From Antarctobacter albus (GTDB lineage: Bacteria > Pseudomonadota > Alphaproteobacteria > Rhodobacterales > Rhodobacteraceae): a stretch of DNA of 64,000 bases. The stretch lies in contig NZ_FMZI01000009.1 of NCBI RefSeq assembly GCF_900101505.1, positions 161,902 to 225,901 of the forward strand. The letters are read 5' to 3'. Every line of letters begins with the position of its first letter. Position 1 is the first letter of the stretch. Under the pieces are notes generated by a model, which worked only from the letters and a program-made list of their open reading frames with translations, was not told where the DNA came from and searched no databases. Of the stretch, positions 51,266-60,112 are shown piece after piece. The position numbers and the translations under genes were made by a program.

Positions 51266-54192
51266 GTCAGCACCTCCTTGACCGGCGCATCGGTCACGTC
51301 CCATTCGCCGTACCGGGCGAGGTGGTCGTAATCGCCGGCATCGCTGTCCTTTTGCAGGGCGCGGCGGGCGGTAAAGCCGGTCTCGGCGGCATGATAGGCG
51401 CTGATGAGGGCGACGAACTCCTGCCAGACCTGTTCGGGCGGCGCGTCTTCCAGCGGGGCCAGCACCTCGCGCGGGTTCGAGGGCTGCAGCGAGACAAAGA
51501 CAGCCCGTTCCACATGTGGCGGGTCCAGCGGGGGGAAGCCGCCCTCGTCCAGCATCGCCGCCTCCAGCAGCAACTGCTTGTCAAAGGCGCGCTGTTCCTT
51601 GGGTGAGGGCGCGGCGCCGGTCTTGTAGTCGTAGATATGCGCCCCGCCGCGCCCGTCGATGTCGATCCGGTCGGCGGTGGCGCTCAGGGTAAAGCCCAGC
51701 GCGGGGATCTGCCGTTCTCCCTTGATCTCGTACTTGCTGGGGGTCGCGCGGCCCTGACGTTCCACCTCGGTTTCCACGAACCAGGGCGCGATGCGGGCCA
51801 TGCGCGCCTGCCACAGCGCACGGACGGTGGGAAAGGGCACCTGGTCCGGGTCGCCGATGATCTGTTCGGCCAGCGCCATCAAACGATCGGGCCGCAGGTC
51901 CAGCGGTTCCTCCTGCGTGGCCTTGACGAAGTCCTCCAGCACCTTGTGGGTGAGGATGCCGCGCATCAGCGCGTCGGGCGCCTGCATCAGCGGATCCAGC
52001 GGACGCAGCCGCAGGACATGCTTGGCGTAGATCGCGTAGGGATCGCGCACCAGCCGCTTGATTTCGGTGACCGAGAGTTTCGCGGGCCGTGTCCCGGGGG
52101 GCGGCGCGGGTGAGGGACGCGGCACTGGCGCGGCCTCGATCGGCACCTCCGAGGCACGCGCCAGCGCCAGCCAGCGGTTGCCGCGCGCCTGCATCGCGGC
52201 GATGACCTCCTTGCCGCCTTGCGTCTCCAGCCCCCGCATCAGGTTCAACAGCCGGTTGACCCAGCGTGAGGGTACGGTTTCCGCCTCGTCCGATTTCAGC
52301 GACCGTGACAGCCAGACCTCGGGTGCGCCCGCCGCCTGTTGAAAGTCATGCGCCGACAGGCCGATGCGCCGTTCGGGCAGCAGCAGCCCCGCCTTGGCGC
52401 GCATCTGCCGGTTCAGCCAGGGGTCGGCGCCGGGCAGTTCCGGCCAGGCGCCCTCGTTCAGGCCCGCCAGGATTATCAGCTCGGCATCCATGACCCGTGC
52501 CTCCAGCGTGCCCCAGATCAGGATGTCGGGGTGGGGCGCGTCGCGGTCGCGCACCTCTTCGCGGGACATCAAAGCGCCCAGCAGGTCGGTGAAGTCGCGG
52601 GCGTTCATCTCGGCGCCGTGCTCTGCCTCTCTCTCCAGTCCGGCCATGACGCCTTGCAGCTTGCGGCCCGCCGCTTCGTGCCACAGCCCGCCAGTGCCTT
52701 TGGAGCCCGGCCCGGCACAGATCGCGCCGGCCAGTGTCAGCAGGTCGGCGATCCAGTCGGCCAGGGGGCGTTTGCCGGGCCGCTCCTGTCCGCAGAACCG
52801 TGTGCCGACCCAGGCCGCCCAATCACCCTGCGACCGCTTTTCGCCCCAAAGCGCCAGCGGTTCGGGCTGGGGATAGGGCATGCCCTTGCGGCGGATGAAC
52901 AGTTCCAGTTCCCGGGTATTCAGCAGATGCGGCCCCCGGTCGGCGCCGCTGTGAACCAGCGGGTGCTTGAGCAGGGTCAGCAGCATCTCGGCCGTCAGCG
53001 GTTTGACGAAGAGTTCCGCCACATGGCGCAGCAGTCGCCCGGGAGGGGTCAGCTGCGCGGGCGTGCCGCCGCTGTCGTCTGGCAGGATGTTCCAGCGGTC
53101 CAGCGCAGAAGTCACGCGCCGGGTCAGCATCCGGTCCGGGGTGATGACGGCGGCGCGCTGGCCATCCGCCACTGCCTGCCGCAGGCGCAGGGCGATGGCC
53201 AGCGCCTCGTCCCGCTGGCTGGGCGCCTCCAGCAGGGTCACATCCTGCATCGCCGCGTCCAGTGGCGGCAGCGAGGGTCCTTCGGACAGCCATTGGTGCG
53301 TGACCGGCGCGGGCCGCAGGGCCAGCGACAGCACGCGGTTGCGCACCGGGCTGGGCGGCGGTGTCTCGGTCCAGGGGCGAACATCTCCGGGCGCCATGTC
53401 CAAAGCCTGCATCAGCCGGGCAAAGCGGAATTGCGGGTGATCCTCACCGGTCAGCGCGGTATCCAGCCGGTCCCAGACATGATCCGGCATGTCGGTGTCA
53501 AAGCCGGGCAGGATCACCGCCCCCTGCGGTAGCCGCGCCACCGCCTCCATGAAGGCTGCCGTTGTCCCGCGCGACCCTGTGGACCCCGCGACAAGGATCG
53601 GATGTTGCGGCGGGCTGTCCTGCCATTGCCGCAGGCGCAGGTCCAGCGCGCGGCGGGCATAGGCCTGCGGGTCGGGGGCGCTGTCGGCCACGAAATACTG
53701 TTGCACGATGCGCAGGAAGGTCAGCGCGCGTTGCCAATGGCCCGACTGGTCCGAGACGTCGAGGGTCTCGATGACCTCGGGGGCAACGCCCTCGCCCTGC
53801 ATTTCCTCCATCAGGGTCGCCAGGCTGTCGGCCAGGTCGAACAGCGCCGCCCGCGGGGCAAGATCGGGCGCCTGGTCCAGCAGTTTGGACACGAGGCCTG
53901 TCAGTTCCAGCCGCCGGCGCAACGGGGGCACTGGCGCGGGCAGGGCGGCCTTCGTCAGCGGGTCGGCCAGGTCGGTCACAAGGCGGATGCGCGGCAGGAG
54001 GCTGGCAGGGCCCTTGTCGAACACTTCGCGCAGGCGCCGCGCCATGCGGTCGGAGTTGACGTAGATTTCCACCCGCGCCAGCGCCTCGGGCGGGGCATCG
54101 CCCAGGCGGGCGCGCAGGCCCGCGACAAGTTCACTGGCGAAATCGGCGCCCGGCGGCAGGCCGAACAGGCGCGGTCCCGTGTCGTCAAACAT
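51262..54192 (-). CDS. addB: Double-strand break repair protein AddB
   Basis: A 976-residue AddB with an inactivated helicase-like N-terminus (LFGLPPGADFASELVAGL) and a C-terminal nuclease (DRIDIDGRGGAHIYDYKTG). It pairs with AddA and recognises recombination hotspots in better-studied species. GVQLVLAGSTGSRGTTAAF-like stretches near residue 210 (LVAGSTGSRGTTAAFME) are typical. The ATG at 54192 overlaps the murU stop by eight bases. The length is right for alphaproteobacterial AddB. Confidence 0.93.
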   Translation of the reverse strand: MFDDTGPRLFGLPPGADFASELVAGLRARLGDAPPEALARVEIYVNSDRMARRLREVFDKGPASLLPRIRLVTDLADPLTKAALPAPVPPLRRRLELTGLVSKLLDQAPDLAPRAALFDLADSLATLMEEMQGEGVAPEVIETLDVSDQSGHWQRALTFLRIVQQYFVADSAPDPQAYARRALDLRLRQWQDSPPQHPILVAGSTGSRGTTAAFMEAVARLPQGAVILPGFDTDMPDHVWDRLDTALTGEDHPQFRFARLMQALDMAPGDVRPWTETPPPSPVRNRVLSLALRPAPVTHQWLSEGPSLPPLDAAMQDVTLLEAPSQRDEALAIALRLRQAVADGQRAAVITPDRMLTRRVTSALDRWNILPDDSGGTPAQLTPPGRLLRHVAELFVKPLTAEMLLTLLKHPLVHSGADRGPHLLNTRELELFIRRKGMPYPQPEPLALWGEKRSQGDWAAWVGTRFCGQERPGKRPLADWIADLLTLAGAICAGPGSKGTGGLWHEAAGRKLQGVMAGLEREAEHGAEMNARDFTDLLGALMSREEVRDRDAPHPDILIWGTLEARVMDAELIILAGLNEGAWPELPGADPWLNRQMRAKAGLLLPERRIGLSAHDFQQAAGAPEVWLSRSLKSDEAETVPSRWVNRLLNLMRGLETQGGKEVIAAMQARGNRWLALARASEVPIEAAPVPRPSPAPPPGTRPAKLSVTEIKRLVRDPYAIYAKHVLRLRPLDPLMQAPDALMRGILTHKVLEDFVKATQEEPLDLRPDRLMALAEQIIGDPDQVPFPTVRALWQARMARIAPWFVETEVERQGRATPSKYEIKGERQIPALGFTLSATADRIDIDGRGGAHIYDYKTGAAPSPKEQRAFDKQLLLEAAMLDEGGFPPLDPPHVERAVFVSLQPSNPREVLAPLEDAPPEQVWQEFVALISAYHAAETGFTARRALQKDSDAGDYDHLARYGEWDVTDAPVKEVLT

Positions 54193-54853
54193 GCAAAAGT
54201 CCTTCGGCCAGCGCGATGCCTTCGGGGTGGCCCACATCGCACCATTGGCCCGGGTAGGTGAGGCCGCAAAGGCGGCCCGTTTCCGCCTGGGCATTCCACA
54301 GGCGATTGAGCGAAAAGACCTTGTCGGGGATGGCGTGCAGCCCCTCTGTCTTGATGATCTGCGCGCCGGTGTAGACAAGATCGCCCTTGCGGCACAGTTG
54401 CCCGTCCGGCTGCAGGCTGAAATCACCGGGGGTCTTGCGGCCCTCGGCGCGGGCCAGCGGGACGCAGAGCAGAAGCGCGTCCATTCGCGCCGGATCCCAG
54501 GCCGCGCGCAGCAGGTCCAAGGGGTTCGGACCGTTCCAGATGGCGTCTGTGTTCAGCGTGTATACAGGGTGTGCACCCAGTTTCGGCAGGGCAAACCGCA
54601 ACCCGCCGCCGGTGTCCAGGATGTCGGGATGTTCGACAGAGACATGGATGCCGGTCCCGTTCAGGTGGCTTTCGATCTGGTCCGACAGGTAATGCGCATT
54701 CACGACGCGGGTCGCGATCCCGGCGGTCAGGTCCAGCGCGTGATCCAGCAGGGGTTTCCCGGCGACCTCGATCAGGGGTTTGGGCCGGGTGGCCGTCAGT
54801 GCCCCCATGCGGGTGCCGAACCCGGCGGCAAAGAGCATCACGGCGTCGGGCAT
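54185..54853 (-). CDS. murU: N-acetylmuramate 1-phosphate uridylyltransferase
   Basis: A 222-residue nucleotidyltransferase. The signature AAGFGTRMGALTATRPKPL (G-x-G-T-R-M...KP) binds UTP, and NTDAIWNGPNP is the metal-binding block. Its place behind amgK fits MurU, which makes UDP-MurNAc in the peptidoglycan recycling route independent of MurA. It overlaps amgK by 16 bases and addB by eight, so it is coupled to both. Confidence 0.9.
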   Translation of the reverse strand: MPDAVMLFAAGFGTRMGALTATRPKPLIEVAGKPLLDHALDLTAGIATRVVNAHYLSDQIESHLNGTGIHVSVEHPDILDTGGGLRFALPKLGAHPVYTLNTDAIWNGPNPLDLLRAAWDPARMDALLLCVPLARAEGRKTPGDFSLQPDGQLCRKGDLVYTGAQIIKTEGLHAIPDKVFSLNRLWNAQAETGRLCGLTYPGQWCDVGHPEGIALAEGLLHV

Positions 54854-55800
54854 GGGGATTTCAACCTTGTCAGATGGTCCGGCGAGGGCGCGGGCAGGGC
54901 GGTGTCGAGGACCTCTTTCACCGGGGCCAGCAGCGGGTGCGCAAGGTCGTTCTGCAGGTGTGCCCAGACGCGCGGGATCAGGTCGATGTAATGCGGCTTG
55001 CCCCGCGTCGCTGCGAGACGGGCAAAAACGCCCAGGATACGCAGGTTGCGCTGGGCGCCCAGCACGGCCAGAGAGGCGCGGAATGGCGTTTCCGCGTGCC
55101 CGGTGGCGGTGCAGTAATGCGCGATACAGACCTCGGCGGTGTCCGCGTGCACATCACGGCGCGCGTCCTGGATCAGCGAGACAAGGTCATAGGCGCGGTG
55201 TCCCAGCAGGGCGTCCTGAAAATCCAGCAGACCGGCGCGGGCGGTGCCCGAACGATCCGGCAGGAACAGGATGTTCTCGGCGTGGTAATCCCGCAATACC
55301 ATGACCTCGGCGGGCTGGGCGTGGGCCTCTAGCAGGGGGCGGAAGGCGGCGATGGCGCGGGGCAGGGCCTCTGGCGCCTGCGTGTAGTGGATAAAGGCCA
55401 GGTCGATCTGTTGGGCCAGGTGATCGGGTGTGGCGACGGGCAGGTCGGGCGCCGCGGGATGTCGGTGCAAGTCGATCAGAACATCCGTCGCCAGCAGGTA
55501 GAGGTCCCGCTCTGCCGCGGGCGTCTCTGCCAGCCGCGCAACCAGATCGTCGCCAAGATCCTCGATCAGCAAGAGGCCGTTGGCTGTATCCTCGGACAGG
55601 ATGCGCGGCGCGCTCAGGCCAATTCCGCAGAGGTGCCGGGCCAGGCGGGCAAAAAGCGCCACGTCGCCCTCTGGGTCCTGCATCAGGATGGCGGTTTGCC
55701 CGTCAAGGAACAGCCGCGTGTAGCGCCGGGCGGAGGCATCCCCGGCCAGCGCCTCTCGCCGGGCGGCGCCCCATCCTGCTGCACTCAGGAAGTCACTCAC
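54838..55800 (-). CDS. amgK: Anomeric sugar kinase AmgK (N-acetylmuramate/N-acetylglucosamine kinase)
   Basis: A 320-residue aminoglycoside-phosphotransferase-fold kinase. The N-terminal part has GDASARRYTRLF; the catalytic loop is VLRDYHAENILFLPD (Brenner-type HxxN pattern) and the metal-binding part is LLDFQDALLGHRAYDLVSL. AmgK phosphorylates the anomeric carbon of MurNAc or GlcNAc in peptidoglycan recycling. The start is a GTG that overlaps the tsaE stop (GTGA). The next gene, murU, uses its product. Confidence 0.9.
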   Translation of the reverse strand: MSDFLSAAGWGAARREALAGDASARRYTRLFLDGQTAILMQDPEGDVALFARLARHLCGIGLSAPRILSEDTANGLLLIEDLGDDLVARLAETPAAERDLYLLATDVLIDLHRHPAAPDLPVATPDHLAQQIDLAFIHYTQAPEALPRAIAAFRPLLEAHAQPAEVMVLRDYHAENILFLPDRSGTARAGLLDFQDALLGHRAYDLVSLIQDARRDVHADTAEVCIAHYCTATGHAETPFRASLAVLGAQRNLRILGVFARLAATRGKPHYIDLIPRVWAHLQNDLAHPLLAPVKEVLDTALPAPSPDHLTRLKSPCPTP

Positions 55801-56270
55801 GCCGCCTGCTCCGCGATCAGCGCGTCCCAGCGCGGCGCCTCCCAATCCAGCACCAGCGCCCGGGCGTCCTCGTCCTTTCCGGCGGCAAAGCTCAGCCGAA
55901 GGGCGTCGCGGGGGGCCAGATCCTCCAGCCGGTCGGGCCATTCGACGAGGCAGATGGCCGTGTCAAAGGCCTCTGTCAGGCCCAGTTCGACGCTCTCGTC
56001 CGGGCCGGTGAGCCGGTAGAGATCGGCATGCCAGAGCTCGCCAGTGGCGGTGTCGTAGGTCTGGACAAGGGTGAAGGTGGGTGAGGGCACGTCCTCTGGT
56101 TCGTCCAGCAGGGACTGGATCAGGCAGCGCGCGAAATGGGTTTTTCCGGCGCCGATCTCACCCGTCAGCAGCAGAACGTCGCCGGGCCGGAGACCGGCGC
56201 CGATGCGGCGGGCCAGGGCGCAGGTGGCCTCTGGCGTGGGCAGGGTGAGGGCGGTCTGGCGGGTGGTCAT
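55797..56270 (-). CDS. tsaE: tRNA threonylcarbamoyladenosine biosynthesis ATPase TsaE
   Basis: A 157-residue P-loop protein needed for the t6A37 modification of tRNA. The ATP site is LLLTGEIGAGKTHFARCLI, and the family motifs PSPTFTLVQTYD and HADLYRL are clear. The C-terminus has the EWPDRLEDL block. It is upstream of and overlapped by amgK, and lies 41 bases behind the DivL-like gene. Confidence 0.94.
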   Translation of the reverse strand: MTTRQTALTLPTPEATCALARRIGAGLRPGDVLLLTGEIGAGKTHFARCLIQSLLDEPEDVPSPTFTLVQTYDTATGELWHADLYRLTGPDESVELGLTEAFDTAICLVEWPDRLEDLAPRDALRLSFAAGKDEDARALVLDWEAPRWDALIAEQAA

Positions 56271-56311
56271 GGCGGCGAGGATACCGGCGCCGCGCAGGGG
56301 CCTGCAAGCGG

Positions 56312-57829
56312 CTATCCCACCGCTTTCCGGCGATTGTCGGGCTGGGCGGTTTCCTCTGCCTGGACGGGCAGGCTGGTAAAGCGGACAAGGGTCGCCCCGG
56401 CAGCCACAGGCTGTACCATGCAGCGCAGTTGTTCACCGGACTTGCGGGTCAATTGCGCCTCCCAGCCCTGGCGGTCACGCAGGGTCAGGACAAATTCGCG
56501 CAGGTCGGCCCAGATCGGGCTGGGCTGGCAATCCTGCTGCCATTCCTTGGTGGCATCGACGATGGTGATCTCGGCAAAGGCGCTGTCGGGGTCGCATTTC
56601 CACTGTGCCCGGTAGGCGGCGTTGGAAAAGGTCAGCACACCCAGCCGAGAGAAGACGGCCACCGCGTCGTCGAAACAATCCAGCACCGATTGCGTCAATT
56701 CCAGTTCCGAGCGGAAGCGGCGGGTGAGCGAGATCTCGGCGCTGATGTCCTCGATCAGGAAGGCGACGGCGCCGTCCGGATGCGGGCGGCCGGTGATCTT
56801 GTAGGTCAGGCCAGAGGGCAGGTTCCAGGTCTCGCAATAGCGGTCTTCGCGCGCGGCCGAAACCACGTCATAGAGCTTGTCCCGCCAGGAGGCATAGTTC
56901 TTGGGTTCGGGCATCATGCGGTTTTCCCGCATGTGATCGAAGAAGGACAGGAGGTTGGGTTTGGCCGAAAGGAAATCCACCGGCAGATGTGTCAGGTCCA
57001 CCAGCGCCGGGTTGAACAGCACCAGTTGCCGGTCACGGTCAAAGACGGCCAGACCGATGGGCAGGTGGGCAAAGGTCTTGGTCAGCGTCTGGACGAAGTT
57101 GCGCTGCGCCATCTCGGCGTTGACGAGGCTGTCGATGCTTGTGGCGTAATGCACCCAGCCGTGTTCGACCGGGCGCGAGACGACTTCGAGCCAGCGCTGC
57201 GGCTGCCCCTCGGGCTTGATGCTGATGCGGGTGCTGCGCTCGACTCGTTTGGAGGGCAGTTCGATGTCGACGGGACAGGTGCCGTCGATTTCGTGCCCGG
57301 TGCTTGCGCACAGGTGTTCGTAGGCCTCGTTGTACCAGATCAGTTGCCCGTCATCATCGGTTTGCCAGAGCGCATCGGGGGCGTTGCGCGACATTTCCGA
57401 AAGGCGGTGGTACTCGTCGCTCTGGCAGCGGGCCCGGAACAGCGTGGCGGCGCCGTCGGGCGTGCATTGCAGACGCAGGTGCAGCCGGCTGCCCGCGGGG
57501 TCGGCCCACAGTTCGGCATTGCCGACATGAGGCGAACGCCAGTGCAAGGGCCGGCCCGGCAGCTCTTCCGGCAGATCCGGGAAGCCGGGCAATAGCGTTT
57601 CGCGCACCTCGTCCCAGCCCATACCGGTCAGCACCGTGCGATCGAACAGCACTGCGGCATCCTGGGTGAAATCGACAACTTCGCCGTTTCGGAACAGCAG
57701 TACGGTTTCCGGCGTTCCAGAGTGCTGCAACTGCGATCGGCGCGGGCACAGCGTGAACAGGATCAGTGCGGCGGCCATGAATGCCGCGGCGGCACCGGCG
57801 CCGATTGCCAGAATTAATAGATCCTCCAA
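56312..57829 (-). CDS. PAS-domain membrane protein resembling DivL without kinase domain
   Basis: A 505-residue protein. A single N-terminal membrane segment (about residues 5-28) is followed by three PAS-like regions (about 140-240, 250-365 and 372-490; for example NAPDALWQTDDDGQLIWYNEAY, HLPIGLAVFDRDRQLVLFN and CFDDAVAVFSRLGVLTFSN). No HisKA or HATPase domain follows, unlike Caulobacter DivL. The position before tsaE fits DivL genes of alphaproteobacteria, where DivL controls CckA and so CtrA. The start is a TTG with GAGG before it. Two CtrA-type sites lie 57-102 bases upstream. The DivL identity is inference. Confidence 0.75.
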   Translation of the reverse strand: MEDLLILAIGAGAAAAFMAAALILFTLCPRRSQLQHSGTPETVLLFRNGEVVDFTQDAAVLFDRTVLTGMGWDEVRETLLPGFPDLPEELPGRPLHWRSPHVGNAELWADPAGSRLHLRLQCTPDGAATLFRARCQSDEYHRLSEMSRNAPDALWQTDDDGQLIWYNEAYEHLCASTGHEIDGTCPVDIELPSKRVERSTRISIKPEGQPQRWLEVVSRPVEHGWVHYATSIDSLVNAEMAQRNFVQTLTKTFAHLPIGLAVFDRDRQLVLFNPALVDLTHLPVDFLSAKPNLLSFFDHMRENRMMPEPKNYASWRDKLYDVVSAAREDRYCETWNLPSGLTYKITGRPHPDGAVAFLIEDISAEISLTRRFRSELELTQSVLDCFDDAVAVFSRLGVLTFSNAAYRAQWKCDPDSAFAEITIVDATKEWQQDCQPSPIWADLREFVLTLRDRQGWEAQLTRKSGEQLRCMVQPVAAGATLVRFTSLPVQAEETAQPDNRRKAVG

Positions 57830-57885
57830 GGTCCTGCCTCTTACCCGTGTCCCGCGGATTGGCCTTCAGGTTGATTTCAGTTTGG

Positions 57886-57900
57886 TTAATTTCGCGTTAA
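57886..57900 (-). promoter_or_regulatory. Putative CtrA-binding site 1 upstream of the DivL-like gene
   Basis: On the minus strand this reads TTAA-CGCGAAA-TTAA, continuing CCAAA, so that it matches the TTAA-N7-TTAACC CtrA box. It lies 57 bases before the TTG start, in an AT-rich 98-base gap between regB and the PAS gene. Confidence 0.65.
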
Positions 57901-57916
57901 GCATAAAACATTAAGG

Positions 57917-57931
57917 TTAAAGTCATCTTAA
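57917..57931 (-). promoter_or_regulatory. Putative CtrA-binding site 2 upstream of the DivL-like gene
   Basis: On the minus strand this reads TTAA-GATGACT-TTAA followed by CC, again TTAA-N7-TTAACC. It overlaps the regB stop codon by four bases and lies 31 bases (about three helix turns) upstream of site 1. Confidence 0.6.
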
Positions 57932-59334
57932 ATTTCAATCGGGCGGTTCTCTCCCAGCGCGGTCCCCGGTTTTGCGGCGTCGGCGACGATCTTGCTGTGT
58001 GGCCAGACCACCTCGACGATGGCGCCGCGGCGTTCGGACTGGTCCGACACCGCCGAGTAGGGGTCCGATCCATTGGCAAAGCTTAGCTCGGCCCCGGTGC
58101 GTTCAAGCAGGGTCTTGGCGATGAAAAGCCCAAGGCCCATGCCCTCATATTCCGGGCGCGCGCGTTTTTCGCTTTCGCTGCGGCGGCGGCGCACGAAAGG
58201 GTCGCCGATGCGGCCGATCAGGTGCTGGGGAAAGCCGCGCCCGTCATCGACGATACGGATGGAAATCACGTCATCCGTCCACATCGCCTCGACCCAGACC
58301 TTGGTCCGCGCGAAATCCACCGCATTCTGGACCAGGTTGCGCAGCCCGTGGATCACCTCGGGGCGGCGCAGGATCTGCGGCTGGGCATAGTCGCCCCCGG
58401 GGCCCGGCCCCTCCTCGATCAGGATTTCCTTGCCCCGGTCCTGGTGCGGTTCGGCGGCCTCGCGGATCACCTCGATCAGGGGCGCGTGGCGCATGTGCAG
58501 GTCGTCCTTGCCCGCCCGCCCCATGCTGCGCAGGATGTCGCGGCAGCGGTCGGCCTGTTCCCGGATCAAGAGCGCGTCTTCCTTGAGATCGACGAGGTCG
58601 GGATGGTCGTCCAGTTCCTCGGCCAGTTCCGACGAGGTCAGCTTGATCGTGGCCAGCGGCGTGCCAAGTTCATGCGCCGCAGCGGCCACCACGCCGCCGA
58701 GGTCGTTCAGTTTCTGTGCCCGGGCCAGCGCCATCTGCGTGGCGGCCAGCGCGTCGGACATGGAATTCATCTCGCGCGTGATGCGGCGCGAGTAGACAGA
58801 GATAAAGACCAGCGCGATGCAGATTGCTGCCCATTGGCCGTACACGAAAATGTCAGGAATGCGCAGGATGAACCCCTGCTCGGTGCGCAGGGGCAGGTGG
58901 TAATAGACCATGCCCGTAACCAGCGCGAAGGCAGTGAACCCCAGCAGAAAGGTCGACCGCAGGCTGAGCACAGCCGCCGAAACGGTGACCGGCGCCAGTA
59001 CCAGCAACGAGAACGGGTTGTGCAGCCCACCCGTCAGGTACAGCAGGAAACACAGCTGCAAGAGGTCGAACATCACCATCATGAAGTTCTCTGTCTCGCT
59101 CAACCGCTTGTTTTCGGGAAAAACCGAGATCGCGATCAGGTTGCCGACGATCGAGACACCCACGGCCAGGTAACACAGGCCCAGTTCCAGCTGCAGGTTG
59201 TAGAGCCGCTGGGCCAGGGTGATCGCGATCAGCTGTCCGATCACCGCGAACCAGCGCAACAGGATCATCGTGCGCAGCCGGATCCAGTTGCTACGCTGTT
59301 CGTCGCCGATCAGTCCGAGATCCCCTTGCGCCAT
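57928..59334 (-). CDS. regB: Redox-sensing histidine kinase RegB (PrrB)
   Basis: A 468-residue sensor kinase for the RegA response. About six membrane segments occupy residues 24-185. The quinone-binding GGLHNPF motif is at 102-108. The H-box VVAAAAHELGTPLATIK has His221, and the redox-active Cys264 lies in QADRCRDILRSMGRAGKDD. The ATP domain (N, G1 and G2 boxes) follows, with NLVQNAVDF and VDDGRGFP. It responds to respiratory redox state. Its ATG follows AAAGGG. It is divergent from senC-regA, the standard arrangement in Rhodobacteraceae. Confidence 0.97.
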   Translation of the reverse strand: MAQGDLGLIGDEQRSNWIRLRTMILLRWFAVIGQLIAITLAQRLYNLQLELGLCYLAVGVSIVGNLIAISVFPENKRLSETENFMMVMFDLLQLCFLLYLTGGLHNPFSLLVLAPVTVSAAVLSLRSTFLLGFTAFALVTGMVYYHLPLRTEQGFILRIPDIFVYGQWAAICIALVFISVYSRRITREMNSMSDALAATQMALARAQKLNDLGGVVAAAAHELGTPLATIKLTSSELAEELDDHPDLVDLKEDALLIREQADRCRDILRSMGRAGKDDLHMRHAPLIEVIREAAEPHQDRGKEILIEEGPGPGGDYAQPQILRRPEVIHGLRNLVQNAVDFARTKVWVEAMWTDDVISIRIVDDGRGFPQHLIGRIGDPFVRRRRSESEKRARPEYEGMGLGLFIAKTLLERTGAELSFANGSDPYSAVSDQSERRGAIVEVVWPHSKIVADAAKPGTALGENRPIEI

Positions 59335-59410
59335 CTGCGCCCTTTCGTCCCTCTTGCGTCCAGCCCCTCAACAGATAGCTACAGCTAAACCATTCCAGAG
59401 GAAGAAAGTC

Positions 59411-60034
59411 ATGCAGCGTCTTGCCGCAATCGCCGCCTTCGCCGGTCTCGTCGCCATCAGCGCCGGTGTCTGGGTCTACACTCAGCAATCCGCCTCGGAC
59501 GATCCCTTTGCCCAGTGCCGGACCAGCAAGATCGCCGGGGGCGCGGAAACCATTGGTGGACCTTTCGAGCTGTTGAACAAGAACGGTGAGACGGTGACCG
59601 ACAAGGATGTGATCACCAAGCCCAGCCTGGTGTATTTCGGCTACACCTTCTGTCCCGATGTCTGTCCCTTCGACACCGCGCGTAACGCCGATGCCGTCGA
59701 TGTGCTGGCGGAACGCGGCTACGACGTGACCCCGGTCTTCATTTCCATCGACCCCGAGCGGGACACGCCCGAGGTGGTGGGCGAGTTCGCCGAGGTGATC
59801 CACGACAAGATGATCGGGCTGACCGGCTCTGCCGAACAGGTCAAGGCGGCCAGCCAGGCCTACCGGACCTACTACCGCAAAGAGGCCGACGCGGACCCGG
59901 AATACTATCTGGTCGACCACTCGACCTTCACTTACCTGGTGCTGCCCGAACAGGGTTTTGTCGAGTTCTTCCGGCGCGAGGTCACGCCCGAGCAGATGGC
60001 TGACCGCACGGCCTGCTTCATCGAGGCATCTTGA
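59411..60034 (+). CDS. senC: SCO1/SenC family copper chaperone
   Basis: A 207-residue membrane-anchored thioredoxin-fold protein (anchor about 5-24). The copper-binding CPDVC (Cys81 and Cys85) and the downstream His in YLVDHSTFTYLV are present. It helps assemble the CuA site of cytochrome c oxidase and modulates RegB signalling in relatives. RBS AGAGGAAGAAAG precedes the ATG. It is divergent from regB and followed by regA. Confidence 0.95.
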   Translation: MQRLAAIAAFAGLVAISAGVWVYTQQSASDDPFAQCRTSKIAGGAETIGGPFELLNKNGETVTDKDVITKPSLVYFGYTFCPDVCPFDTARNADAVDVLAERGYDVTPVFISIDPERDTPEVVGEFAEVIHDKMIGLTGSAEQVKAASQAYRTYYRKEADADPEYYLVDHSTFTYLVLPEQGFVEFFRREVTPEQMADRTACFIEAS

Positions 60035-60049
60035 CTTGTCCGGATGCGT

Positions 60050-60078
60050 TTGACCGCCGGAACTTAGCCCGCTAATAC
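60050..60078 (+). promoter_or_regulatory. Possible promoter for regA
   Basis: TTGACC (60050-60055), a 17-base spacer and TAATAC (60073-60078) lie between senC and regA. The -35 box is strong, the -10 box weak. It could give regA extra transcription besides read-through from senC. Confidence 0.35.
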
Positions 60079-60112
60079 TCGTTTTCACGCAGTTGTGGCG
60101 GGAGGAAGGCTA

